From Methanoculleus taiwanensis (GTDB lineage Archaea; Halobacteriota; Methanomicrobia; Methanomicrobiales; Methanoculleaceae), in the NCBI RefSeq assembly GCF_004102725.1, contig NZ_LHQS01000001.1, forward strand, positions 353,327-417,326: a stretch of DNA of 64,000 nt, written 5' to 3'. Positions 28,937 through 37,879 of this stretch are shown here, piece by piece (the stretch's first letter is position 1; every line of letters begins with the position of its first letter). Below the pieces are notes generated by a model. The model worked only from the letters and a program-made list of their open reading frames with translations. It made no database searches and was not told the origin of the DNA. The position numbers were made by a program, and so were the translations under genes.

Positions 28937-28957
28937 TTTACAATTCGGTATTGTAAA
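28937..28957. promoter_or_regulatory. Palindrome upstream of the tungstate/molybdate operon
   Basis: TTTACAAT-tcggt-ATTGTAAA, perfect eight-base arms, 76-96 bases before the start of the binding-protein gene and next to AT-rich sequence suited to a TATA box. It looks like the binding site of a dimeric repressor. Confidence 0.55.
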
Positions 28958-29321
28958 CCATTTTATTTTAATTCCGATCTCGATCCGTTTGCCTTGTCTT
29001 TCAGGTTAAGCTGCTTTTGTATGCCCGTAATCCGGGCTGAATTCGTTGAAATTTCAATCTTCACAGAAGCCTACAAACGGTCGATTTCACGGTGCGGCAG
29101 GAATGCCTCCTTGAGAAATTACTGCTGCCCACATCGCGTTATAGCCCTGTGATTTTGCTGTTTTTCCGGAATCAGAGTGATATAGTCCGGAGAACACTTT
29201 TGCTGAAATCCGGTACCTGAAATCAGTGTTAAAGTCGGAAAATAACGAGAATCCGGCAGCCCTTTAGGATGAGGTGGGGTGTATCCCCTCACCCCGGATC
29301 CCGGAGCATCGTCCGCCTCAG

Positions 29322-29559
29322 CTATCCCGGTACCGCTGTCAGCGCCTGCGCCTTGCGCGAGTGGTAGGCTGCCTTTCCGGCATCGCAATCGCAGGTAGTG
29401 CGGGAGTCAGGGTCGACGCCTATCCGTTTGAGACGACGGCAGTTGACGAGAACACAGGCGATGTTATATTTCTGGAGCGATGTCTCTCTGCACCCTGATC
29501 TCGCCGATGAACTCTTCGATACTGTCTTTGTCGCCCTCCGCGGATTTTCTGGTATACAT
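29322..29559 (-). pseudogene. Possible decayed small ORF
   Basis: From ATG 29559, behind an AGAGG site, a frame encodes MYTRKSAEGDKDSIEEFIGE and stops after 31 codons at 29464. One frame over, the sequence continues open as NIACVLVNCRRLKRIGVDPD to a stop at 29322-29324. A single base change in the AAATATAAC stretch would join the two into about 79 residues. I recognise no family. It may be a coincidence of two short open frames. Confidence 0.25.
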
Positions 29560-29653
29560 TTTCAGGCCTCTCACAGACAACGCCACCAGAATCTGCATGG
29601 AAAGAGAACAGAAGAGAGCATGCTTTTGCAGCGACGGAGATCCGAATAATAAA

Positions 29654-29738
29654 CGCCGAGGGGGAGATTTGAACTCCCGTGGTGCCAAGCACCAGCGGCT
29701 TTCGAGGCCGCCGCCTTCCCGGACTAGACTACCTCGGC
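29654..29738 (-). tRNA. tRNA-Ser (CGA)
   Basis: A cloverleaf with a long variable arm reads on the minus strand. Acceptor GCCGAGG pairs with CCTCGGC, discriminator base is G, the anticodon loop CTCGAAA carries CGA, and the T loop is TTCAAAT. The length of 85 bases and the extra arm fit a serine tRNA reading UCG. No intron, no encoded CCA. Confidence 0.94.
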
Positions 29739-29885
29739 TCACGTCACGGGCTTATTATTTTTCTCTTCGATGCGTATAATGGTATCGAAGCCGGTTGCCT
29801 GCAGGCCGGTCAGGGGCACCCTGCAGGATAAAAAATTGAGGAAGACGAAGTTGATATCTTCCTGTTCGGATATGCGCGGGTAGAA

Positions 29886-31478
29886 TTACTCCATCCGGGG
29901 AGCGCCGCCGGACTGGGTGATCATCATGTCGTCGACACGGATGAGCAGGCTTGCGGTCTCCGCGCCGCTCTTGATCGCCTGGGTCTTCACCCGGAGGGGT
30001 TCGATGACACCTGCAGCCTTCATATCGACGACCTCGCCGGTGTAGACGTCAAGGCCGGCATACCTGTTCCCTTCGGAGTGTGCCGTCTTGAGCGCCACCA
30101 GCTTGTCGATGGGGTCGAATCCGGAATTCTCCGCGAGGGTGCGGGGAATAACCTCGAATGCAGATGCGAATGCCTCGATAGCGAGCTGGGCACGCCCGCC
30201 GATGCCTGCGGCGTAGTCGCGGATCCGGAGCAGGAGTTCGGTCTCCACGGAGCCGCCGCCGACGACGAACTTTCCATCTTCGAGGGCATCTTCGACGACA
30301 CGGGAGGCGTCGTAGACCGCACGCTCAAGTTCGTCGAGGAGCAGCTGCGTGCTTCCCCGAAGCAGGATTGTGACGGCCTTTGCGTTCTGGCAGCCCGACA
30401 GGACGGTGAGGTCGGCATCGCCGAGCTCTTCCACCTTCTCGGCGCGGCCGAGCGTCTCGGGGGCGAGTTCGTCGGGTTTGTTGACGATCGTGGCGCAGGT
30501 TGCACGGGCGGCGTACTTCATGTCCTTCTCAGGAACGTTCTCGAATGCCATGACGCCCTTCTTGCCGAGGTAGAACTGCACGGCGTCGGCGATGCCCTTC
30601 TGGCAGAGCACGACGTTCGCGCCGGTGCCGACGATTGTGTCGGCGAGTCTCTTCAAGGCTTCCTGCTCCTGCTCGGAGAACGCTTTCACCTGGTCTGCGG
30701 AGGTGATCTTGATCTTGGCCTTCATCTGGGTCTTGGTGATCTCAAGCGGCGTTGCAATCAGAGCGACCCGTGCATCCGTGACCGTGCGGGGCATCTGTTC
30801 GCTGATACGCTTCTTGGCGATAACGGTTCCGCGAATAAGCTCCGCGTCGTCCATCCGCTCGCCGACCTGCGTCTTGATCATCACATCGTCTTCATCGACG
30901 ACAATCCTGCCCGAATCGGTCTTCTCTGCAACCTGTGTTACGGCGTCCACGATGATCTCGCTGAGTTTTTCCTTCACCGCTTCGATGGATTTGCCGGTCA
31001 TAGCGGTATCGGCGATCCTGATGAGGTCCTCGCGGTCGTCAAATCCGATCGTGATCGCCAAATCGTCGAGGATCTCCATGGCCTTGTTCATGCCGAGAAG
31101 ATAGCCGTGGGATATGACGGTGGGGTGAATCTCCTGGGTGAGAAGCCCTTCCGCCGCTTCCATCAGGGAACCGACGAGGACGGTGGCGGTTGTGGTGCCG
31201 TCTCCGACTTCGTTGTCCTGCGTCTCTGCGACCTCGACGACCAGCTTCGCGGCCGGGTGCTGCACCGATATCTCATGAAGAATGGTCGCACCGTCGTTCG
31301 TGATCACCACGTCGCCGGAGGGGCTTACGAGCATCTTATCCATGCCCCGGGGGCCGAGCGTTGTGCGTACGGCGGCTGCGAGAGCCTTAGCAGCCATAAT
31401 GTTCGAGCGCTGAGCCTCGTGGCCACGAGTGCGCTCCACATTGTCCCGTAAAATAATAATGGGTTGTCCAGCAAGCAT
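29886..31478 (-). CDS. Thermosome (group II chaperonin) subunit
   Basis: A cytosolic ATP-dependent protein-folding chaperonin subunit of 530 residues. Signature stretches are [32 protein letters not shown] and the nucleotide-binding [12 protein letters not shown]. The C-terminus ends SGGAPRME, without the long GGM repeat found in some subunits. ATG 31478 follows GGAGG; a TTG one codon earlier is possible. A minus-strand TATA box lies at 31520-31527, giving a 5' leader of roughly 20 bases. Other subunits are not in the window. Confidence 0.97.
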   Translation of the reverse strand: MLAGQPIIILRDNVERTRGHEAQRSNIMAAKALAAAVRTTLGPRGMDKMLVSPSGDVVITNDGATILHEISVQHPAAKLVVEVAETQDNEVGDGTTTATVLVGSLMEAAEGLLTQEIHPTVISHGYLLGMNKAMEILDDLAITIGFDDREDLIRIADTAMTGKSIEAVKEKLSEIIVDAVTQVAEKTDSGRIVVDEDDVMIKTQVGERMDDAELIRGTVIAKKRISEQMPRTVTDARVALIATPLEITKTQMKAKIKITSADQVKAFSEQEQEALKRLADTIVGTGANVVLCQKGIADAVQFYLGKKGVMAFENVPEKDMKYAARATCATIVNKPDELAPETLGRAEKVEELGDADLTVLSGCQNAKAVTILLRGSTQLLLDELERAVYDASRVVEDALEDGKFVVGGGSVETELLLRIRDYAAGIGGRAQLAIEAFASAFEVIPRTLAENSGFDPIDKLVALKTAHSEGNRYAGLDVYTGEVVDMKAAGVIEPLRVKTQAIKSGAETASLLIRVDDMMITQSGGAPRME

Positions 31479-31519
31479 CAATAAGTCCTCCTTTTACCGT
31501 AAGGTTTGAATTGAGGTTC

Positions 31520-31527
31520 TATATAAA
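31520..31527 (-). promoter_or_regulatory. TATA box of the thermosome gene
   Basis: TTTATATA on the minus strand, about 42-49 bases before the ATG at 31478. The expected transcript start near 31497 leaves room for the GGAGG ribosome site. Confidence 0.6.
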
Positions 31528-31599
31528 CCGATCGATGGGGTACCGGCGTGCAGAGTCCGGGAGGCGGGTGCACTCCTTCTGAAAATATATCGGGGTTTT

Positions 31600-32220
31600 T
31601 TAGTCAAGCCTTGCGATCCTGAAGAGAGAATGCACCGGGACACCTTCGATCTCACGGATGCCGCGTTTGTCGAAGAGCACCCAGATGGCAAGCGGGGTCG
31701 CGCCGTGCCGGCGGAGATACTGGACAGCCTCGGCGAGTGTCCTGCCGGTCGTTATCACGTCGTCGATGATGATACACCGCTGGCCGCTCACCCCTGCAAA
31801 GGTTCCGGAAAGAGAGCCGGCCGGGTTTTCGCCGCGGCTGTGCTTGGCAGGATGATAGATGGCAATATTCAGCCCCTCCTCCGCGGCGATGAGTGTAGCG
31901 AGCGGCACTCCGGAGATCTCGACACCGACGACCACGTCGGGGAGGTCGGGGACGGTGTGGGACTGCCCCCGCCCGGTATCGGCGAGATACATGAAGCGTT
32001 TGAGCATTACCATCGCCATATCGTTCAGGAGCGCTGCCTGCCCGCTCACCGCCGTCCAGTCGATATGGACGTCTTTCGGAACATCGGCGTCCTTCGGCTG
32101 GGTAAGCAGCCAGGTGACCGTCTCCATGGAGAGGCTCAGCTCATCGGCGATCTGGTTTGGGCTATGCGCCTCTGCCTGGAGTGTTTTGGCCTTTTTTATC
32201 ATCTCATCGAGCGAGGACAT
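31600..32220 (-). CDS. gfcR: GfcR-like regulator with HTH and phosphoribosyltransferase domains
   Basis: A 206-residue protein annotated in archaea as orotate phosphoribosyltransferase-like. Residues 1-50 contain a helix-turn-helix ([20 protein letters not shown]). From about residue 60 a type I phosphoribosyltransferase fold follows, with PRPP loop [13 protein letters not shown] at 149-161. In haloarchaea the GfcR homologue is a transcription regulator rather than a biosynthetic enzyme, and the domain order here agrees. Binding of PRPP or a nucleotide as a signal is an inference. It is the last gene of the prs-rtcA-nob1-gfcR run, 21 bases after nob1, so the PRPP-making enzyme is in its own operon. 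Confidence 0.88.
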   Translation of the reverse strand: MSSLDEMIKKAKTLQAEAHSPNQIADELSLSMETVTWLLTQPKDADVPKDVHIDWTAVSGQAALLNDMAMVMLKRFMYLADTGRGQSHTVPDLPDVVVGVEISGVPLATLIAAEEGLNIAIYHPAKHSRGENPAGSLSGTFAGVSGQRCIIIDDVITTGRTLAEAVQYLRRHGATPLAIWVLFDKRGIREIEGVPVHSLFRIARLD

Positions 32221-32241
32221 GGAAAAGAGATTTCCGGCGAT

Positions 32242-32697
32242 CTATTTAAGTTTTCTTTTAATTGCTGCCCCGCAGACCGGGCACTCGCCCGCCTCGCGGT
32301 AGAAGCGGCCGCATCCGCTGCACCGGAACCGCCACCGGATCGGCCGTGCCGAACGCTGGTGGATGCTCCGGGTGGAGATCTTCAGGCGGTGGGCGACGTT
32401 CTGGACGGCGAAGTCGTCGGTCACCAGGACGGCGGCGAGTTCAAGCGCGAGAGCGAGGATCTCCCGATCGGTTCCGGAGAGTCTCTCCGCATCCCCGCAC
32501 TCCGCCGCCGCCGTCTCCACAGCGCTGCGGTAGTGTTCCTCCGGCTCCCTGACGACGAGTCCGGTGGCAAGGAGTGCCTCATAGCGGCATTTCGATCGGA
32601 GATCGACGAGTTCGGCGACGACTGAAGGTGTGGTATACGCTTCTCCGGTGATGGAGAGGTCTGAGAAGAAGACCGAGGCGTCGAGGACGGATCTCAT
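32242..32697 (-). CDS. nob1: rRNA maturation endonuclease Nob1
   Basis: A PIN-domain nuclease that trims the 3' end of 16S rRNA in late small-subunit assembly, 151 residues. Likely metal-binding acids are Asp6, Glu29, Asp77 and Asp94/95. The C-terminal zinc ribbon has Cys126, Cys129, Cys139 and Cys142 (CSGC and CPVC). This PIN-plus-ribbon order is that of archaeal Nob1. Its start overlaps the rtcA stop by four bases (ATGA), showing translational coupling. Confidence 0.93.
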   Translation of the reverse strand: MRSVLDASVFFSDLSITGEAYTTPSVVAELVDLRSKCRYEALLATGLVVREPEEHYRSAVETAAAECGDAERLSGTDREILALALELAAVLVTDDFAVQNVAHRLKISTRSIHQRSARPIRWRFRCSGCGRFYREAGECPVCGAAIKRKLK

Positions 32698-33680
32698 GCT
32701 TCAAACTCCGTGAGCGCGGTGCTCCTGCGACAGCGGACGGGGCAGCCGAACTCTTCGAGGAGCCAGCAGACCGTCTCTGCATGGAGCGAAAGCGTGTGGG
32801 TGCTGTACGCTCCGCCGTACGCCGCGAGGTAAACGAGGAGCTGGTCGGCGAGGTAGATGTCTACGGTTCCGGGCTGCTCGAGTTCGCGAAGCAGCCTTTT
32901 AGCGGCCGTCATCCCGACATTCTCTGCGGGAAGTCCGGGGCGTCCGAGTGCAATGCCCCCTTTTGCTCCCGCCCATGCGGTAACGGAACTCCCCGTGCTC
33001 GCACCGTCCCTTCGTGCGTCGAAGGTTGCCGGAACTGCTGAGATCCCGGCTTCAGCGAGTGTCTGCAGAGCGGCATCGGCCTGCCGTCGTGCGACGTGGT
33101 CGGGGAGGCCCGCCGAGCAGGAGGCGACCCCGCAGGACGGGCAGTCGCCGCCCGGCGTTACCGGGGAGAGGCGTGACGGCTCGACCCTGGCCGTGACCCG
33201 CCCGCCGCCACGGGGAAAGTAGCCCCGGTCTTCTATCTCGATAGTGACGTTGGCACCGTGACGCCTGAGGACCTCTGCAAGCACGTGGTCGACGTACTCG
33301 ATCGTCGGGCTCCACGCCACCTCGGTCCCGCCCGTAACGGTCAGGCTCCCGCCGACAGAGAGTGCCACCGGGAGCCAGGCCTGCAGGACGAGCGGGATGC
33401 TTCCCGCCGTATCGATCTGGATGGTAACCTCCTTCCGGGTGGGCTTTCCAGGAGAGAATACGATTCTTTCGCTCCCTGGTACGAGCCCTTCCGTCTGGGC
33501 GTCGGTCACCGCCGCCACCGCGGCCACCGCAGCGATGTGCTGTGGGGCAAGCCCGGGGTTCTTTCTCCCCGCACGTATCCGCTCTATCGTAACCGGTGTT
33601 GCCGAGAGTGCCGAGAGTGCGACGGCGGTACGGAGGATCTGGCCGCCCCCTTCCAGGTGTGATCCGTCGATAGTCAGCAT
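32694..33680 (-). CDS. rtcA: RNA 3'-terminal phosphate cyclase
   Basis: This enzyme converts an RNA 3'-phosphate to a 2',3'-cyclic phosphate using ATP through an adenylyl-histidine intermediate. The protein has 328 residues. Family stretches are the N-terminal DGSHLEGGGQILRTAVALSA, RAGRKNPGLAPQH and the C-terminal AYSTHTLSLHAETVCWLL, which carries the nucleophilic histidine of the family. It overlaps prs by seven bases at its start and nob1 by four at its end. The setting with Nob1 points to stable-RNA processing. Confidence 0.95.
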   Translation of the reverse strand: MLTIDGSHLEGGGQILRTAVALSALSATPVTIERIRAGRKNPGLAPQHIAAVAAVAAVTDAQTEGLVPGSERIVFSPGKPTRKEVTIQIDTAGSIPLVLQAWLPVALSVGGSLTVTGGTEVAWSPTIEYVDHVLAEVLRRHGANVTIEIEDRGYFPRGGGRVTARVEPSRLSPVTPGGDCPSCGVASCSAGLPDHVARRQADAALQTLAEAGISAVPATFDARRDGASTGSSVTAWAGAKGGIALGRPGLPAENVGMTAAKRLLRELEQPGTVDIYLADQLLVYLAAYGGAYSTHTLSLHAETVCWLLEEFGCPVRCRRSTALTEFEA

Positions 33681-34522
33681 TGCCGGAGCCTTTCTGCGAT
33701 TGCGCTCGCTGCAGAGATACAGCTCGTGGCGTTTTCGTAGGTATCGCTTGATGCGACCGAAGCGACTCCTGCTGCCCGGAGCCGGGCGTAGGCACCGCTC
33801 GAAAGGACGCCGTGGACACAGACAGCGTGAATGGCAGTCGCTCCCTGACCGTAAAGCATCCCTGCAGCGGTGGCGAGCGTACCGCCGGTGGATATGATGT
33901 CATCGACAATAACAACCTCCCGGGAAGCGGCGGGGAGACTCTTCGGCTCCATCCTGACCGTATCGCCGGAGAGACGCGTCTTCTCGAGGTGATCGGTGTC
34001 CCACCCGCCGACAGCAGCTACCTCCGCCGCAAATGCCGCCGCACCGTCATCAGGTGCGAGGATCAGGGGGTTTCTGACCCCGAGCTCGCGGATATACCCG
34101 CCGATCGCCGGGGCGATGGATATGTTCGTCGCCGGGGCATCGAAATACTGGAGCACCGCCGGATCATGGATATTCACGACGCAGATCTGATCGACGCCCC
34201 GGGAGAGTGCCCGTGCGACTGCCCGGGCACTGATCGGCTCTCCGGCGGTGAACCTCTTGTCCTGCCGGGCGTAGCCGAGGTAGGGCAGCACGAGGGTAAT
34301 CCGGGAGCTGTCGCATGCGTCGATGGCGAGCAGCGTCTGCACGAGGGCATCGTTGTCGACGACGCTTGAAACGATGATCGTCTCCTCGTCTGTCTCTCCC
34401 GTCCGGAGGTATAACTCGCCGTCCGGAAAGCGGTTAAATTTCGTATCGAGAAGCTGATACCCCGTAATCTCTGAAACTCTTGCTGCAAGCACCTGAGACC
34501 GTTCTGTACTGATAATCTTCAT
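33674..34522 (-). CDS. prs: Ribose-phosphate pyrophosphokinase
   Basis: This enzyme makes PRPP from ribose 5-phosphate and ATP for nucleotide and histidine synthesis. The 282-residue length fits the archaeal class. Motifs are FPDGELYLR near the N-terminus, PYLGYARQDKRFTAGEPISA (the ATP and phosphate loop) and the PRPP motif VVIVDDIISTGGT. The start at 34522 has GGTGA three bases upstream and a minus-strand TTTAAGTA element close by. It heads the four-gene operon that ends with the PRPP-domain regulator gfcR, and it is divergent from lonB. Confidence 0.95.
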   Translation of the reverse strand: MKIISTERSQVLAARVSEITGYQLLDTKFNRFPDGELYLRTGETDEETIIVSSVVDNDALVQTLLAIDACDSSRITLVLPYLGYARQDKRFTAGEPISARAVARALSRGVDQICVVNIHDPAVLQYFDAPATNISIAPAIGGYIRELGVRNPLILAPDDGAAAFAAEVAAVGGWDTDHLEKTRLSGDTVRMEPKSLPAASREVVIVDDIISTGGTLATAAGMLYGQGATAIHAVCVHGVLSSGAYARLRAAGVASVASSDTYENATSCISAASAIAERLRQC

Positions 34523-34564
34523 TCCTCACCCTTTGCTGAAAGTACTTAAACTATCATGAATAAA

Positions 34565-34573
34565 TTATATAAG
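34565..34573 (+). promoter_or_regulatory. TATA box of lonB
   Basis: TTATATAAG, about 31-39 bases before the ATG at 34604. It supports that start over the in-frame ATG at 34556, which lies upstream of the TATA box. Confidence 0.6.
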
Positions 34574-34603
34574 TACCATGGCAGCAAAGAGGTAAACTCG
34601 ACG

Positions 34604-36547
34604 ATGGATTCAACCACAACGCAAGATATTCCCGACATTGAGCTCACGAACGATGAGCTGGCTGATATTGACGTCTTTGCCGGCCTCGAGATGAGCGCAT
34701 CGTCCGATATCGAAGTGCCCCCAAAGCTCATCGATCAGGTCATCGGTCAGGAGCATGCCACCGAGGTCATGAAGAAGGCTGCAACCCAGCGGCGGCATGT
34801 GATGATGATCGGTAGTCCGGGAACCGGAAAGTCCATGCTCGCCAAAGCGATGGCCGAACTTCTCCCGAAAGAGGAGATGCAGGACATCCTTGTCTACCCG
34901 AATCCCGAAGACTCGAATAATCCGATAGTCCGGACCGTACCTGCCGGAAGAGGAAAACAGATCGTCAACGCCCACAAGATGGAGGCGCGAAAGAAACTCC
35001 AGATGAGAAATACCCTCATCATGCTCCTCCTCATCGGTATCGTCGGCTACGCGCTCATCACCTACCAGTGGCTGATGGGCATTATCGCAGCGGCATTCGT
35101 CTTCATGGCGCTGCGCTACTCGACACCACGCGAGGAGGCGATGGTGCCGAAACTGCTGATCAACCACGATGCGAGCAGTATCGCGCCGTTCATTGATGGA
35201 ACCGGGAGTCACGCAGGAGCGCTCCTCGGCGACGTCCGGCACGACCCGTTCCAGAGCGGCGGGCTTGAGACGCCGTCGCACGACCGTGTCGAGGCCGGAG
35301 CCATCCACCGGTCACACGGTGGTGTCCTGTTCATCGATGAGATAAACACGCTGACACCCCACTCCCAGCAGAACCTGCTGACCGCGCTGCAGGAGGGCAT
35401 GTTCCCGATCACCGGTCAGAGCGAACGCTCGAGCGGAGCGATGGTGCGGACCGAGCCGGTGCCGTGCCGGTTTGTAATGGTGGCGGCAGGCAACCTCGAT
35501 GCCGTTCAGGGGATGCACCCCGCACTCAGGTCGCGTATCCGGGGGTACGGATACGAGATCTACATGAAAGAGTCGATGGAAGACACCCCTGAGAACCGCC
35601 GCAAGTTCATCCGGTTCATCGCGCAGGAGGTCAAGAACGACGGGAAGATCCCGCACTTCGACCGGAGCGCGATCGTGGAAGTGATCCGCGAAGCGCGCCG
35701 CCGGTCGAACCGGAAAGGCCACCTGACCCTCAAGCTCCGTGATATGGGAGGCCTTATCCGGGTCGCAGGCGATCTCGCCCGCCAGGAAGGCGCTGATTTC
35801 ACCAGTGCAAAGCATGTGATCGCCGCAAAGACGACCGCACGCTCCATCGAGGATCAGATCTCCGACGAGTACATCCGGAGAAGCCGCGACTACGATATTA
35901 CGGTCGTCGAGGGCAATCAGGTTGGCCGGGTAAACGGTCTTGCGGTGATGGGTTCCGACAGCGGGTCGGTGCTCCCGATCATGGCGGAGGTCACCCCGAG
36001 CCAGGGTGCCAACGGCAGCGTCATCGCCACGGGTCTCCTAAAGGAGATCGCCCAGGAGTCGATCAAGAACGTCAGTGCGCTCATCAAGAAGTTCACTGGC
36101 AAAGACATCCGGAACATGGATATCCATATCCAGTTCATCGGCACCTACCAGGGTGTCGAGGGCGACTCCGCCTCGGTCAGTGTCGCCACCGCCGTCATAA
36201 GCGCCATAGAGAATATCCCCGTCCGCCAGGACGTCGCCATGACCGGTTCGCTCTCGGTGCGGGGCGACGTCCTCCCCATCGGCGGCGTCACCTACAAGAT
36301 CGAGGCTGCGGCAAAGGCCGGGATCAAGAAGGTGATCATCCCGCGGTCGAACCTCGACGATGTTCTTATCGAAGAGCGGTACCGCCAGATGGTGGAGATC
36401 GTTCCGGTAGGTCATATCGAAGAAGTCCTCCAGAACGCTCTCGTCCCGGAGAACCGCGACGGTTTCCTCTCGAAACTGCGGAAGATGGCGGCGGTTCACC
36501 AGACGCCGGGACTCTTTGACCAGAACGTCGGTCACACACCGGTATGA
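34604..36547 (+). CDS. lonB: Membrane-anchored ATP-dependent protease LonB
   Basis: The archaeal-type Lon of 647 residues. Walker A GSPGTGKS is at 70-77. Two transmembrane helices (about 134-151 and 154-171) are inserted in the AAA+ module and hold the protease at the membrane. Walker B is [10 protein letters not shown]. The catalytic dyad is Ser522 (GDSAS) and Lys565 (GGVTYK), again 43 residues apart. It is the essential housekeeping protease of most archaea and controls membrane proteins and lipid enzymes in haloarchaea. GAGGTAA precedes the ATG at 34604. The tldD-pmbA pair follows after six bases. This organism thus has both LonB and LonA. Confidence 0.96.
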   Translation: MDSTTTQDIPDIELTNDELADIDVFAGLEMSASSDIEVPPKLIDQVIGQEHATEVMKKAATQRRHVMMIGSPGTGKSMLAKAMAELLPKEEMQDILVYPNPEDSNNPIVRTVPAGRGKQIVNAHKMEARKKLQMRNTLIMLLLIGIVGYALITYQWLMGIIAAAFVFMALRYSTPREEAMVPKLLINHDASSIAPFIDGTGSHAGALLGDVRHDPFQSGGLETPSHDRVEAGAIHRSHGGVLFIDEINTLTPHSQQNLLTALQEGMFPITGQSERSSGAMVRTEPVPCRFVMVAAGNLDAVQGMHPALRSRIRGYGYEIYMKESMEDTPENRRKFIRFIAQEVKNDGKIPHFDRSAIVEVIREARRRSNRKGHLTLKLRDMGGLIRVAGDLARQEGADFTSAKHVIAAKTTARSIEDQISDEYIRRSRDYDITVVEGNQVGRVNGLAVMGSDSGSVLPIMAEVTPSQGANGSVIATGLLKEIAQESIKNVSALIKKFTGKDIRNMDIHIQFIGTYQGVEGDSASVSVATAVISAIENIPVRQDVAMTGSLSVRGDVLPIGGVTYKIEAAAKAGIKKVIIPRSNLDDVLIEERYRQMVEIVPVGHIEEVLQNALVPENRDGFLSKLRKMAAVHQTPGLFDQNVGHTPV

Positions 36548-36553
36548 TGCCGT

Positions 36554-37879
36554 ATGGAACCACGCTACTATGATATCAGGTGCGTGCGTGGGGAGATCAC
36601 CTCGGTCGAGATCGACAACGGCGTGATCGAGTCCGCAGGCACATCCTTTTTTGACAAAGCCGTTGTGCGGGCGCTCGGCCCCGCCGGGTGGGGCATTCTC
36701 ACGCTCGACCATGTCGACCTCGGCTCCCGCCGTGCCCGGAACGATATCATCGCAGCGGCGATGCGTCTTGCCGGAATTACGGAGGATCGGGTTGATCTTG
36801 CTCCTGCGCCGCACGGCGTTCTCGCATCCCCGCCGCTCCGCGAAGATCCCCGGAACGTGGATCTTGAGGAGAAGACCCGTCTCCTTGCAGAGATCGAATC
36901 GGCCGCACGCCTCCCCGAAGTGGTGAATACTCGTGCCCGGTACACGGAGGGAATCGATCAGGTCAGGTTCCTGGACTCGAGCGGCAATGAAGCGTCTTAC
37001 GAGATCGTCAGGAGCGGTTTCTCCGTTCTCGCGGTGGCCTCCCGAAACGGCATGATGCAGATGGGCAGCGAACGCGACCATATTAGCACCGGGTTCAACC
37101 TCCGGAACAAGCAGGAACTCGGGCGGAAGGCCGCCGAGACGGCCGTCGCACTCCTCGACGCGGGACTTGCGAAGGGTGGGGCGGTAAACGCCGTTCTCGA
37201 CCCCGAGCTCGCCGGCGTTTTCACGCACGAGGCGGTCGGCCATGCGAGCGAGGGCGACCTGATCCGGGAAGGAAACTCCGTCCTGAAGGGAAGGATCGGG
37301 GAGACGATCGGAGCTCCCGGGCTCGTCATCGTCGACGATCCCTCCCTCCCCGAGTTCGGGTTCGATCCGGTCGACGCCGAGGGTGTGGCACCCGGCAGAA
37401 CCGAGATCATCAGGGACGGTGTTCTTACCGCCTACCTCCACAGCCGGGAGACACTCGCCTCCGTTGGTGACGGTATCGCCGGGCATGCCCGGGCGGAACA
37501 CGGGGCGCCTCCCCAGGTCAGGATGAGCAACACCTTCATCGAGAACGGGGATGCGACCCGGGACGAGATCCTCGCCGAATGCAGAGACGGTATTCTGCTG
37601 ATCGGCTCCCGCGGCGGTCAGGTCGATCCGGGCCGCGGTGTCTTCCAGTTCAATGCCGAGTTCGGCTACCTCATCGAGAACGGCGAAACGACCCGGATGG
37701 TCAGGGATGTCTCGCTCTCCGGCGAGATCCTGAAAACACTTCACGACATCGCCCTTATCGGGAACGACCGGAAGATGCACCCCGGATACTGCGGGAAAGG
37801 CGGGCAGACCGTCCCGGTCAGCGACGGGGCGCCGCATCTCCTGCTCAGAAACGCCATGGTCGGAGGGCGCGGATCATGA
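36554..37879 (+). CDS. tldD: TldD-type metalloprotease
   Basis: A cytosolic zinc protease subunit of 441 residues. The HExxxH motif HEAVGH is at 225-230 and binds the metal in the TldD family. In bacteria TldD and TldE form a heterodimer that degrades unfolded peptides through a narrow channel. The gene starts six bases after lonB, and its stop overlaps the pmbA start by four bases (ATGA), so the pair is probably co-translated with lonB in one operon. Confidence 0.94.
   Translation: MEPRYYDIRCVRGEITSVEIDNGVIESAGTSFFDKAVVRALGPAGWGILTLDHVDLGSRRARNDIIAAAMRLAGITEDRVDLAPAPHGVLASPPLREDPRNVDLEEKTRLLAEIESAARLPEVVNTRARYTEGIDQVRFLDSSGNEASYEIVRSGFSVLAVASRNGMMQMGSERDHISTGFNLRNKQELGRKAAETAVALLDAGLAKGGAVNAVLDPELAGVFTHEAVGHASEGDLIREGNSVLKGRIGETIGAPGLVIVDDPSLPEFGFDPVDAEGVAPGRTEIIRDGVLTAYLHSRETLASVGDGIAGHARAEHGAPPQVRMSNTFIENGDATRDEILAECRDGILLIGSRGGQVDPGRGVFQFNAEFGYLIENGETTRMVRDVSLSGEILKTLHDIALIGNDRKMHPGYCGKGGQTVPVSDGAPHLLLRNAMVGGRGS

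Larger units (their letters stand above)
28862..29653. other. Gene-poor, AT-rich stretch between modA-like gene and tRNA-Ser
   Basis: About 790 bases without a convincing intact gene. The part at 28900-29000 is very AT-rich and holds the promoter of the oxyanion-transport operon and the ATTGTAAA palindrome. From about 29270 the GC content rises again and a decayed minus-strand frame may be present (29322-29559). The stretch ends at tRNA-Ser; I see no direct repeat of the tRNA 3' end that would mark an integrated element. Confidence 0.5.

Noticed and set aside
29119-29388. 89-codon minus-strand frame before tRNA-Ser
   Set aside because: No ribosome site, no hydrophobic or domain pattern and biased composition.
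36038-37837. 599-codon open frame antisense to lonB and tldD
   Set aside because: Spans two well-supported genes on the other strand and has no recognisable motif.
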